NCBI GenBank assembly: GCA_020152595.1
Contig: JAIGNY010001857.1
Location: 1,232,001 to 1,296,000 of the forward strand
Length of the DNA: 64,000 nucleotides
Direction of reading: 5' to 3'
From: Chiridota heheva
Lineage: Eukaryota; Echinodermata; Holothuroidea; Apodida; Chiridotidae
A program made the translations under genes and the position numbers. The notes under the pieces are model-generated. The model made no database searches, was not told the DNA's origin, and saw only the letters and a list, made by a program, of their open reading frames with translations. Position 1 is the stretch's first letter. Every line of letters begins with the position of its first letter. Positions 32,985 to 44,330 of this stretch are shown here, piece after piece.

Positions 32985-34020
32985 ATAATTACCAGTAACG
33001 TATCGAGCACTTCTGCATTGAACCAGATCGTAATTACCAGTAACCAGTGGCGTAGCCAGAGCGGAGGGGAAGAGGGGGGGAGATTTCCCCTCAATATTTT
33101 AATCCGTCAGTTCAGATATTAATCCGTTGGTTCAGATTGGTGTTGTAAGTTCAACAAGTTTTGACATTTCAGGTGCCTATTATATTTTTAGATTTCAAAA
33201 GGGCACTTTCTCAGCAAAAGGTTCTTTGGTAATAATATATTGAACATTTGTGCAATTTTGTATCTAAATACATGAACTAAGAGAGAGGAGAGAGAGAGAA
33301 GGGTGGGTGTCGAAATGCACGTGATACAGAACAGGCTCATTTTAAAAGTTTGACAACATTTACACAAGCTTGTAGTAAATTATTGAAAACCTTTCTTTTA
33401 GACAACCCATATTTTTCAAAGAGTGACGATAAACCTAACCATGTACAAATGTAAACGATAAAACATTATATTTCCACATTATGCATTTTCATAATTTTGT
33501 GTTTTGTATATGGTGTATTATAGCTCTCTTTGACATGAATTTAGACTTGTATAATACACCTTCTTACTATGCGTTGTGACATATGCTTTTGCCCTTGAAA
33601 TGTTAATTTTGCGAGAGTTCCTGGGGGATTTTTCCTGCTGGACCCCTACTAGGGGCTTCGCCCCTGGACCACACCAAGAGCCCTTAAACGGACCCCTGGA
33701 CCACACACTGACAAGTCAAGCGCTTTGCGCATCACCTTAACTACACTACTAAATATTGTGTCGGTTTAATTCAATCCCCCCCACATGAAAATCCTGGCTA
33801 CACCACTGCCAGTGACGTATTGAGCACTTCTGCTTTGAACCAGATCGTAATTACTAGTAACGTATCGAGCACTTTTGGGTTGAACTAGATCATAATTATC
33901 AGTAACGTTCAAGCACTTCAGTGTTAAACCAGATCGTAAATACCAGTAACATATCAAGCACTTCTGCGTTGAACCAGATCGTAATTACCAGTAATGTATC
34001 GAGCACTTCTGGGTTGAACC
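32985..34020. repeat. 45-bp minisatellite interrupted by a hAT-like MITE
   Basis: About seven units contain TAATTACCAGTAACGTATCG, AGCACTTCTG and GTTGAACCAGATCG. Two units lie left of the MITE (32985-33044) and five to the right (33809-34020). Removing the MITE and one 8-bp duplicate restores a continuous array. Confidence 0.94.
33045..33808. mobile_element. 764-bp hAT-like MITE with 8-bp target duplication
   Basis: The termini are CAGTGGCGTAGCCAG and CTGGCTACACCACTG (reverse complements with one mismatch). CCAGTAAC (33037-33044) and CCAGTGAC (33809-33816) flank it: 8 bp with one mismatch, the size made by hAT transposases. A G-rich subterminal block lies at 33061-33083. Near the right end (33638-33700) the sequence reads, on the minus strand, GTCCAGGGGCGAAGCCCC, the presumed ancestor of the 25-bp array at 13.3 kb. 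There is no transposase coding. Confidence 0.92.
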
Positions 34021-35017
34021 ATTTTAATCTTGCTGATAGTAATCTTGCATTTAGTAATCTAGTTCTACTGAAAATTCTTAATATGGCTGCAGCTATTTGG
34101 AAGAAGATTTATAGAAAGCTATAAGTTTAGGTCATGAGAATTACACAGCTAGGTAAAATTGGTTAAAACTTTCTGAACATGACACTGTCACAATATTTGG
34201 TATTTACACAAGTAAAGAGTGACTTCATACTTCATATACCAACATAATCTTTAGTGAACTTAATTCCTCATAACTCCTTTGTTAATTCTGACTCTTCAGG
34301 TTTGTCACGTTTTAGACTAAAGATAACAACTGCTGCTATTTAAAAGAAAATCATGAATCATATTGAGAGGACAAAAATTTACCAGGAGAATGAATATCTT
34401 TCCAATTTGTCATTGTTGCTGTGTGGAAAAGCCAATATACCCTTATCCATAACAAACACCACCAGCATTGACTAAAGATATGCATCATATCTCCCTGCAC
34501 TACTGAGTACTTGTCCCCTGTATTTCTGAACTCCATGATACTTTTCCTCATCAACATAAAATGGCAATGGTTCTTTGGCAACTGGCTATGAACATCGATT
34601 TATTGTTTCCTTGTTAAGAAAGTCATGTTTCTCCATAATCGCAACTCATTCCTCCATCTTCAGAGAAATCCTTGATCACTGCAGCAGTGAAAGAGTAACT
34701 ATGCTTTTCAAACCTTAATTACCAGGCACATGGTGTGCTTGTCTTTCAAGATTCAAGGAGATGTTGAAATTATAATTCAATTAATCATGAGTATACATTT
34801 ATGGTTACCTTGGTAGATGCATCTGATGCATGTAACAAAGATATGTGATTCATCCTTTACAGGTACCAAGGTATTCACTAACAGGAAACTAGAAAATAAG
34901 TGAACTATGTTCAAGATGTTTCAAGGAGATAAATCCTCAGGAGATGGAGAATGGTAAAGATATCAGCTTAAGAATGGTCAAAACAGATGGAATTAGAGAA
35001 TAGTTTGAGATTGGTAA
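34021..35017. other. unique sequence, nothing identified
   Basis: The 76-codon minus frame at 34351-34581 has no recognised motif. Confidence 0.45.
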
Positions 35018-35152
35018 AAACAGTTTGCGAATGGTAAAAACAGTTTGCGAATGGTAAAAACAGTTTGCGAATGGTAAAAACAGTTTGCGAATGGTAAAAA
35101 CAGTTTGCGAATGGTAAAAACAGTTTGCGAATAGTAAAAACAGTTTGTGAAT
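35018..35152. repeat. 20-bp tandem repeat, about 6-7 copies
   Basis: GAATGGTAAAAACAGTTTGC repeated almost without change; AAAC-A-GTTT is a dyad. Looser AGAATGGT(C/A)AAA copies just upstream (34915-35015) and downstream (35185) look like the seed sequence. Confidence 0.95.
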
Positions 35153-35947
35153 GGTAATTGGATAAAGGAAAGATTGCAGTTAGAGAATGGTAAAGGTACA
35201 GTTTGAGAATTTCTGGAGAATTAGAAGACCATGAAATATCTTAACATTGTTGGTGTGATTTTGTTTGAACATATATTTGATTTGCCATTAGAGGAGGAGC
35301 CAAAAAGGGAAGTTCCTGGAAATGTTTTTGCCTCCAGCCCACTGTTTCAGGGAGTAAGCTAATTTTGCATTATAATGAACAGGCAGACAATATAAGTCTT
35401 TTTTTTTATGTAAATACTTTGTTTTTAATCATAAGTTGACAGTTACAATTCTATGAAAATGGTCAATTATAAAAAAAGAACTCTTAAACCATGACTATAC
35501 CCTTATCACAACGTAGCTGGGATGACTGTATTTCATATTACATTTAGGATCTTCATATCAATACACCAAAAACTTTTTCAATAACTATGAAAACAAAAAT
35601 GCAATTCTGTTTACACTTAAACTTTCAAACAAATTTTATCTACTGAAAAAAAACATTGAGCCTATAAGGTCAATTAAGTGGTATTTCTGTTCCTTTCAGC
35701 TGGCAGAATTATCACCATGACAAATTTTGTCAAGCAATCCACTAGTTGCCTCCAGCTCGTAATGAAGTCAATGCATTTGAATTGAGATCTGAGTACGTTT
35801 TACTGCAGCAAAATCACATCATTGTTAATATTCAAAACAAACCTTTTTCCAAGCATTGCAAGTTCATGAGTTAAAATTATATAAACAAAAGTTTAAATCA
35901 TATATACAAAATAGATTATTATATTACAACTTTAAATGCTTTTAACT
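35153..35947. other. unique sequence, nothing identified
   Basis: T-run at 35399-35407. No coding, RNA or transposon end recognised. Confidence 0.45.
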
Positions 35948-37538
35948 CCGTCATGTAACCCTGTAGTGGTTAAGTTCTTGAAGACTCTCTGTCATATAGC
36001 CCTTTAATGGTTAAGTTCTTGAAGACTCCCTGTCAAGTAGCCCTGTAGTGGTTACATTCTTGAAGACTTCCTGTCATGTAACCCTGTAGTGGTTAAGTTC
36101 TTAAAGACTCCCTGTCATGTAACCCTGTAGTGGTTAAATTCCTGAAGACTCCCTGTCATGTAACCCTGTAGTGGTTAAGTTCTTGAAGACTCCCTGTCAT
36201 GTAACCCTGTAGTGCTTAAGTTCTTGAAGACTCCCTGTCATGTAACCCTGTAGTGGTTAAGTTCTTGAAGACTCCCTGTCGTGTAACCATGTAGTGGTTA
36301 AGTTCTTGAAGACTCCCTGTCAAGTAACCATGTAGTGGTTAAGTTCTTGAAGACTCCCTGTCATGTAACCCTGTAGTGGTTAAGTTCTTGAAGACTCCCT
36401 GTCATGTAACCCTGTAGTGGTTAAGTTCTTGAAGACTCCCTGTCATGTAACCATGTAGTGCTTAAGTTCTTGAAGACTCCCTGTCATGTAGCACTGTAGT
36501 GGTTAAGTTCTTGAAGACTCCCTGTTATATAACCCTATAGTGGTTAAGCTCTTGAAGACTCCCTGTCATGTAACCCTGTAGTGCATAAGTTCTTAAAGAC
36601 TCCATCATGTAACCCTGTAGTGCTTAAGTTCTTGAAGACTCCCTGTCATGTAGCACTGTAGTGGTTAAGTTCTTGAAGACTCCCTGTTATATAACCCTGT
36701 AGTGGTTAAGTTCTTGAAGACTCCCTATCATGTAGCACTGTAGTGGTTAAGTTCTTGAAGACTCCTTGTCATATAGCCCTGTAGTGGTTAAGTTCTTGAA
36801 GACTCCCTGTAATGTAACCCTGTAGTGGTTACATTCTTGAAGACTTCCTGTCATGTAACCCTGTAGTGGTTAAGTTCTTGAAGACTCCCTGTCAAGTAAC
36901 CCTGTAGTGGTGAAGTTCTTGAAGACTCCCTGTCATGTAACCCTGTAGTGGTTAAGTTCTTGAAGACTCCCTGTCAAGTAACCCTGTAGTGGTGAAGTTC
37001 TTGAAGACTCCCTGTCATGTAGCCCTGTAGTGGTTAAGTTCTTGAAGACTCCCTGTCATGTAGCACTGTAGTGGTTAAGTTCTTGAAGACTCCCTGTCAT
37101 GTAACCCTGTAGTGGTGAAGTTCTTGAAGACTCCCTGTCATGTAGCACTGTAGTGGTTAAGTTCTTGAAGACTCCCTGTCATGTAGCACTGTAGTGGTTA
37201 AGTTCTTGAAGACTCCCTGTCATGTAGCACTGTAGTGGTTAAGTTCTTGAAGACTCCCTGTCATGTAACCCTGTAGTGGTTAAGTTCTTGAAGACTCCCT
37301 GTCATGTAACCCTGTAGTGTTTAAGTTCTTGAAGACTCCCTGTCATGTAGCACTGTAGTGGTTAAGTTCTTGAAGACTCCCTGTCATGTAACCCTGTAGT
37401 GGTTAAGTTCTTGAAGACTCCCTGTCATGTAACCCTGTAGTGTTTAAGTTCTTGAAGCCTCCCTGTCAAGTAACCATGTTGTGGTTAAGTTCTTGAAGAC
37501 TCCCTGTCATGTAAGTCTGTAGTGGTTAAGTTCTTGAA
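35948..37538. repeat. 41-bp minisatellite, about 39 copies, 1.6 kb
   Basis: The unit joins TGTCATGTAACCCTGTAGTG and GTTAAGTTCTTGAAGACTCCC. Diagnostic variants are GTAGCACTG for GTAACCCTG, AAGTAACC, GTGCTTAAG, and GTGGTGAAG. Runs of variants recur in the same order (for example AAGTAACC then GGTGAAG at 36890-36930 and 36970-37010), indicating multi-unit amplification. Confidence 0.97.
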
Positions 37539-37994
37539 CTTGAAACAATTATACCAGATATTTAAAAGGGTGCTGTAGAAGCATGATTTGAACATATTTT
37601 TAGTATTTACAGAAATAAAATGGCAACTCTCCTAACAGTGTCCTAGTCTTGCACAAAGTAGTCAAACTAAGTTTTCAAGCTTTAAGAACAAAGTTTCTAA
37701 TGCCAGATCATGCAGTTCTATCAATGTTGTGTTGTTGTAATAGCCGGGGAAGAAAGGGGGAGGAGAAAGGGAGGGGAGGGGGAAGGTGAATAGTGATTGA
37801 AAAATGGGCAAAACAATACTACATAAGAGAGATGTATGTAAGTTGTTGATGGTTCTTCAAGTTAATATTTAGCCATCCCATTAGATTTATGGGTATACCT
37901 ATCATAATGTTGATTGCTTTGATAATATACAATGATATTCTGTATTGAGATGAATACAGGAATACAACATAAGATGTTTCTAATATAAACTGAC
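37539..37994. other. spacer with a G/A-rich patch
   Basis: A purine-rich stretch (37745-37790) lies in otherwise unique sequence. No other feature. Confidence 0.45.
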
Positions 37995-38510
37995 GTAAGA
38001 CGTGATGTATTGATGACGTTGATGTATTGATGACGTTGATGTATTGATGACGTTGATGTATTGATGAGGATGATGTATTGATGAGGATGATGTATTGATG
38101 ATAACGATGTATTTACGATATTGATGTATTGATGATGATGATGTATTGATGTATTGGTGAGGATGATGTATTGATGATAACGATGTATTTACGATATTGA
38201 TGTATTGATGATGATGATGTATTGATGAGGATGATGTATTGATGTATTGGTGAGGATGATGTATTGATGAGAATGATGTATTTATGATGTTGATGTTTTG
38301 ATGATGATGATGTATTGATGATGTTGATGTATTGATGATGTTGATGTATTGATGATGTTGATGTATTGATGATGTTGATGTATTGATGATGATGTATTGG
38401 TGAGGATAATGTATTGATGATGATGCATTGATGATGTTGATGTATTGATGATGATGATGTATTGATGACGATGATTTATTGATGATGATCATGTATTGAT
38501 GTCAATGTAG
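37995..38510. repeat. GATGTATTGATGA-type minisatellite
   Basis: Units of 12-18 bp based on TGATGATGTTGATGTATT with ACG, AGG and ATG variants. A composite of about 70 bp (including GATAACGATGTATTTACGAT) is repeated at about 38097 and 38172. Confidence 0.95.
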
Positions 38511-39815
38511 AAAAAAGCAACTGATGATGATGATGTCTAAAACCCAACTTATTACGATGTCTATTATTCAATTCATTGATGTCTTAAGTCTAACCTTTTA
38601 TGATGTCTAATTCTAAATTGAACTCTTAATTAAAGATTTTAATTCTAAGGAGATGGATATTCTAATCCTGACCCCACCTACAATAAAATATAAACCAATA
38701 ACAACTAACCCTATCACCCATCACCAAACACCACTACTTTTGGCCAATCACAGAGCTAAACCACATTTTTTTAACCAATGCCCTCTATTTGGGTTGTAAA
38801 CAAGTCCTAAAACAGAGTATGAAACTGAAGTAAAATGACTGACACTCTAGGGATAATAAACAAAACCACTTCGTTAATTCAGAAATATCACCTTGTCCCA
38901 CAGTGAAACCACTGTTCCATAAAAGTACACAAAATATAATTCTAAGGAGATTTAAGCTATTTTTTTTGTAAGAAGTTTGCAGCTAAGGTTTAAGAATGCC
39001 CTGTGATGATACTACCGAAATAGAATGACATGTACCACACTTATTATGTGTATTATCCGCACTTCATATTTGCCAGTTTTTGGTTTATATGTCATTTGTT
39101 TCTTATTTGCCAATTTTTGTTATATTTATTTTTTGTGGAGGGGGTGAAGGGAGAGGGGGTGGCAGAATAGTATCAATTAAATAGAATATTTGTAGTTTGT
39201 CATATATGACTCTGTTAATATGAGTGTGATACAAATTCAAAGGTGTATGTGAGTTGGAGTGGGGAGGGGTAGAAATACTACATCGGATATATTTCGTTTC
39301 CAATATTTAACCATCGCGAAAGAAGTACAAAATTTCAATCATAAACAATGACACAATTACTTGGTGTTTTCAATGTCCAATTCTTCTTTAAACCACAAAC
39401 AATTTGAAGGTTATTGACGATGCACCACATATATAACGTGTATTCTCTGCACACATGACAGGTGATCCACGAATATTTTTAAAAGTTGATTGGTTTTTTT
39501 GTGGATAACCAACCATGAACTAGCTGAAACATATTTTTCAAAGACCATTGTTGTTCAGCTTTTTCATAATGTAAACATTTTATGTTGAAATTGATGCATT
39601 CTGAATTGTTTGCGATGACAGTATGATATTGAAAATTGTCATTTACACATAGATCCCTGGAATAATAAAGAAAAACCGTTAAAGATCTTCTGAAAGATAA
39701 TAAATACAAGCCTTTCTCAAGACCATGAATGTTTTCTTTTCATTTCATTTCATTTATTTGTTTTATTCAAATTGCGCTTTGGCGTATTTTCTACCATCCT
39801 GTTTTCATATAATGT
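38511..39815. other. unique sequence, nothing identified
   Basis: Short GA/TG-rich patch at 39135-39165. Frames at 39103-39303 and 39479-39709 have no recognised motif. Confidence 0.45.
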
Positions 39816-39900
39816 TCGAAGTCTCAAGACAATCTTGGACAAAATTAGTTGTCACGTTTTTAAGCCCCTTGTACCCCGCCTTAATGTTGGATTAAAGAGG
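39816..39900 (+). mobile_element. MITE family M1, left-end fragment
   Basis: GACAATCTTGGACAAAATTA followed by TTTTTAAGCCCC and AATGTTGGAT matches the left half of the elements at 40120 and 41474, then homology is lost. Confidence 0.65.
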
Positions 39901-40119
39901 ATCATGAGGATCATCCCAGATCATCCCAGGACACTTTCGTTTCAAGCAACATTGAAATGGGATATGAAGGAAAAAGTGCGACAACAATTTTGTACAAGAT
40001 TGCAGATCTTACTTTTTGTGTGAATATATTAGTTTTTACAGCATATAAGAAAATTGCATACATGACATATAAGGTATACTAATCATGCACAAGTCAAATT
40101 TACCCAATCAACAAAAGCT

Positions 40120-40550
40120 ACAATCTTGGACAAAACTGTTGGAACGCTTCAGCTTTTTAAGACCTACATATGTTATTGTGTTATGTTTCTTTAATATTTT
40201 TTCTGAGAATTGTAACCCCCTTCCCTTTCAATGTTGAATTTATTTATTTCTTAACTTCAATTCCAGGAAAAAAAGTAACAACTGCCAACATTGAATGGGA
40301 AGGGAGGAGGACAATAAATATAGGGAGGTAGGGGACGGGGACACTGGCGGCATCAATGAAATGATGAAAATGAGTCGTTCAAATTCTAAAATATTAATTA
40401 CAATTGGAAGAACAAAGATTGAAGAAGCAAGAGAAAAATGTACAGCATTTTTGACTTTAAACGTGGAATAATTTACAATAGAAAAGTAGCTTGATGAAAA
40501 TCATCACATATTTTCACCAAGTGTTTCAACGAGTTTTGTCCAAAATTGTC
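40120..40550. mobile_element. MITE family M1, full copy
   Basis: The left end CTACAATCTTGGACAAAAC and right end GTTTTGTCCAAAATTGT form TIRs of about 17 bp. An inner inverted pair, CCCTTTCAATGTTG and CAACATTGAATGGGA, lies around the centre. Shares over 400 bp with 41474-41930. No coding capacity. Confidence 0.85.
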
Positions 40551-41066
40551 TCAGAAAATCCCATGATATTCTTGAAGAAAATTGCCGCTTATTTTGTAAA
40601 AAGCAAAATACAAATCGGAAAGTCACACTCAAAATCTGTCAATTGGTCCATTTTGCGTCAAATTGGTCAGGCAGTGTTAATCAAAAACAGACGTGGTGGG
40701 AAGGAGGGGGGTGGAAAATACAATGTAGTAGGATAGGGGGATCATTTTTGTATATCATCTTAATATGAAAGAGCTCCACAGTCTACCCTAAAAGTCAAGG
40801 AAAATAGTATTGAAGATTCATATTTTAGAAAAACAACGGTAGACCATTTCAGCATGCATATTTTTACTAATATCGGTGTATTACGCAATCGGTAAAAAGG
40901 AATTGTGTGATAATATTGGAAGTTGAGAAAGAAATTAAGAGATAAATTCATTAAATGACTTTACTTGTGTTGATTTGTATAAAGATTTCACATAATTCGC
41001 AGCTCTACCATTCTTTCCCCTATTTCATTTCAAAAATGGATGGCATTTTTTCAATCCCATGTTGCA
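40551..41066. other. unique sequence, nothing identified
   Basis: G-rich patch at 40695-40740. The 81-codon frame at 40491 overlaps the MITE end and is not coding. Confidence 0.45.
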
Positions 41067-41145
41067 AGCGTCGCGGTGGGGTAGCGGACAATAGGATGGA
41101 TTTTAAATCATTGGAACATGAGTTCAAATTCTGTCAATTACATGA
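41067..41145 (+). other. tRNA-like sequence (pseudo-tRNA or SINE head)
   Basis: GTCGCGGTGGGGTAGCGGAC (A-box-like) is followed by GGATTTTAAATCA (anticodon-arm-like) and GAGTTCAAATTCTG (B-box-like) at roughly tRNA spacing. Stems are mismatched, so it is not a functional tRNA gene. Confidence 0.45.
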
Positions 41146-41473
41146 GGGTCGACATTCCCTTTTATTTCCTCAATTTCTATTTATTGAATAGCTTTAAAAC
41201 ATATGCTTAGATTAACCAGTCTTTTATCGTCATTTATTTTTCTTCATTCAATTCCCGAGAAGCACACGAATTCTCAGGTATCTGCAACATTTAAAAACAC
41301 ATAAAAATAGTTTCCATTGACCTATTTATTTATTCCAATCCCCAAGTCTATTCTTATTCATCATATTACTTATTGTCTTTGAAATTTATATTGCTAATTT
41401 TTCCCTAGACACTCGAAACACATCTGCTATCGAGAAATAATGCAAGCTATTTAAGCGAAAAATTGACATTCTT
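41146..41473. other. unique spacer, nothing identified
   Basis: AT-rich sequence between a tRNA-like relic and the next MITE copy. Confidence 0.4.
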
Positions 41474-41930
41474 TCCTCAGACAATCTTGGACAAAATTGT
41501 TGGCACACTGCAGCTTTTTGAGAACTACCTACTGTATTGTATAGTGTTGTTTCTTTAATATTTTTTCCGAAAATTGTAACCCCTAAACCCCTCCCCCTCC
41601 CCTTTCAATGTTGAATTTATTTATTTCTTAACGTCATTTCCAGAAAAAACAGTAACAATGGCCAACATTGAATGGGGGGGGGGGAGGGCAATTTGTATGG
41701 TGAGGTAGGGGAGGGGGACACTGGCAGCGTCAATGAAATGATAAAAGTGTCCTTAAAATTCTAAAATATTTAATACAATTGGAAGAGTAGAGATTGAAGA
41801 AGCAACAGAAAAATTTTACAGCATTTCTGACTTTTAAATGTGAAATAATTTAAAACAAAAAAGTAGCTTCATGAAAATATTACATATTTTCACCAAGTTT
41901 TTCAACGAGTTTTGTCCAAAATTGTAGTTC
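41474..41930. mobile_element. MITE family M1, full copy
   Basis: CAGACAATCTTGGACAAAAT starts and GTTTTGTCCAAAATTGTAG ends the copy. The interior is collinear with 40120-40550: TTTCAATGTTGAATTTATTT, CCAACATTGAATGGGG, GACACTGGCAGCGTCAATG and GTAGCTTCATGAAAAT. Confidence 0.85.
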
Positions 41931-42137
41931 ATTATTTTCAACACTTGAACCATTGAGCTTTTCTCTATGCTGTAAATCTAGAACTTTGTAGCATTAATGC
42001 TTCTAGTAATGTTTTTAACTCAAAACCATTTTTGAAATCCGTAAATTTGATTGGTATCCAAACTCATTATATTCTAATTCAAATTCAAAATTTTATAATA
42101 AAAAAGAAACACATCAATGGTTGTGTATAATCTTATA

Positions 42138-42420
42138 CAGATTGGTTGGTTCAACTGGTAGAGGGTCTGTTTTTGAGCCGGGAGGCCCGGGCTTGACCAT
42201 GGGTCGATCGGGTCATACTAGTGAGTTTGAAAATGGGACCTGCTGCTTCTTCGTCTGGCGCTCGGCATTAAGATGACAGAGCAGGGTAATATTATGATTA
42301 TGCCATGCCATTATTGGCTGCACCAGGGGTGATGCTCCATTTAGCATAGTGCCTGGGGACTTGAGAACGGTCCTGGTTTGTGGATGGTTAGCGCCTTGAG
42401 AAGGCACTGTAAGTACCTAT
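42138..42420 (+). mobile_element. tRNA-derived SINE
   Basis: The head TTGGTTCAACTGGTAGAG matches a tRNA A-box region, and CCCGGGCTTGACCATGGG sits where the B-box should be. The body contains CTTCGTCTGGCGCTCGGCAT and AGCGCCTTGAGAAGGCACTG, and the 3' end passes into ATC repeats. Such a tRNA-like head, unrelated body and short-repeat tail are the standard SINE layout; the tail usually mirrors a partner LINE. Direct flanking duplications cannot be read because the tail continues into a long array. Confidence 0.8.
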
Positions 42421-43362
42421 CATCATCATCATCAATCACATCATCATCATCAATCACATCAATCACACCATCATCATCAATCATATCATCATCATCACAC
42501 CATCATCATCAATCACATCATCATCATCAATCACATCATCATCATCACACCATCATCATCAATCATATCATCATCATCACACCATCATCATCAATCACAT
42601 CATCATCATCAATCATATCATCATCATCACACCATCATCATCAATCACATCATCATCATCAATCACATCATCATCATCATCAATCACATCATCATCATCA
42701 ATCATATCATCATCATCAATCACATCATATCATCATCAATCACATCATCATCATCAATCACATCATCATCATCAATCGCATCATCATCATCAATCATATC
42801 ATCATCATCAATCGCATTATCATCATCAATCACATCATCATTATCAATCGCATCATCATCATCAATCGCATTATCATCATTAATCACATTATCATCATCA
42901 ATCATATCATCATCAATCACATCATCATCATCAATCACATCATCATCATCAATCACATCATCATCATCAATCGCATCATCATCATCAATCGCATCATCAT
43001 CATCAACCATATCATCATCAATCACATCATCATCATCAATCACATCATCATCATCAATCGCATCATCATCATCAATCATATCATCATCAATCACATTATC
43101 ATCATCAATCACATCATCATCATCAATCACATCATCATCAATCATATCATCATCAATCACATCATCATCATCAATCACATCATCATCATCAATCACATCA
43201 TCATCATCAATCGCATCATCATCATCAATCGCATCATCAATCATATCATTATCAATCACATCATCATCATCAATCACATCAATCACATCATCATCATCAA
43301 TCATATCATCATCAATCACATCATCATCATCAATCACATCATCATCATCACACCATCACCAT
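42421..43362. repeat. ATC-rich array (15-bp ATCATCATCAATCAC type), 0.94 kb
   Basis: Units of 12-15 bp mix ATCATCATC with AATCAC, AATCAT and AATCGC. It begins exactly at the SINE tail. CAC-type units dominate the left third; CGC variants cluster near 42770-43075 and 43210-43230. It reads open on both strands as His/Ile/Asn or Asp repeats, non-coding. Confidence 0.97.
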
Positions 43363-43954
43363 AGAAAAAGGTTTCGAAGGAAAATTCTAATTTTGACTAT
43401 TTCGTTAGGAATAAACATAGTATGTGAAAAGAAATTGTAGAAAAATTAAATTAGAATACTTTGAAAATGATGTAGAAAATAGTTATGTTTCTTATTTTCA
43501 TCAGGCCTTACAAGATGGGAGGGAGAAGGAGAGGGGAGGGGGGAGGGCGACACTGATATTAGTCCGGCAGATATGTAAAATATCGAATGTACTATGTAAA
43601 TTATAGACATTTCTGAATCATATGCCCTATACTCGGCTATAAATATCAGAATCATTTCCCGACTCGGCATGATGCTGACATCATACTTGGGCCCAACCTC
43701 CATTGGACAGAGATGTAAAATGTCAGGTGCACTATTTAGATCACAGAATGATCAGGGGCAGAGACAGGATAAAATGTCAAGGAGGGTAGGGGGCACATGG
43801 CCGTATGGGTGCACATGGCCATATAGGTGCACATGGGTACGATACTTGGGAGGGGGGGGCGTTAACTTTTGCCCTACTCAAAAACCTATTACGAAGGGAA
43901 AATCGCAATGAATATTAATTTTAAGTAATGGTTTTACCAAAGCTTTAGCTTTTG
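43363..43954. other. unique sequence with G-rich patches
   Basis: G-rich at 43517-43550; GCACATGG(C/G) occurs three times at 43791-43830. No gene recognised. Confidence 0.45.
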
Positions 43955-44330
43955 GGGACCTGAGTGATGGGGAAGGGGGGGAGGGGAAATCCTCAATATT
44001 TGAGTGCTGTACTTAATTTCTGAGCAATTTTCTTTGATTTTCAGAAAATTTCTTAATTTCCAGCAATAATGGGAAATGTTCTTTATTTTCTGGCAGGTTT
44101 TTGTTATTTTTGCAAATTTTCTGAAAATTATCCTCAATATTCTGGAACTTTCCTTAATTTCCTAACAATTTCCTTCACTTTTTGTGCGGGTTTTTAGAAT
44201 TTGTGGAAATTTAGCCTATTTTTTGGAAGGTTTTTATTTAATTTTTGGGAACCTAAATTCATTTCCAGGCATCAGCAGTTTTTTAATTTGGGGGAAATTT
44301 CCTTTAATTATCGGGAAATATGGCCGAATC
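43955..44330 (-). repeat. Degenerate GGAAATTTTC-type repeats
   Basis: About 15 loose 15-25 bp units of TTTCTTAATTTCC and TTTTCAGAAAATTT type. In reverse orientation they resemble the arrays at 62390-62600 and 63176-63345. Confidence 0.65.

Noticed and set aside
37995-38510. SINE or LINE tail origin of the GATGTATT array
   Set aside because: No tRNA-like head or RT remnant found on either side, unlike the array at 42.4 kb.
41067-41145. Functional tRNA gene
   Set aside because: A- and B-box-like segments are present, but acceptor and anticodon stems do not pair and the implied anticodon would read a stop codon.
42378-43364. 328-codon His/Ile ORF and 205-codon Asp-rich minus ORF
   Set aside because: Both are translations of the ATC-rich array that begins at the SINE tail.
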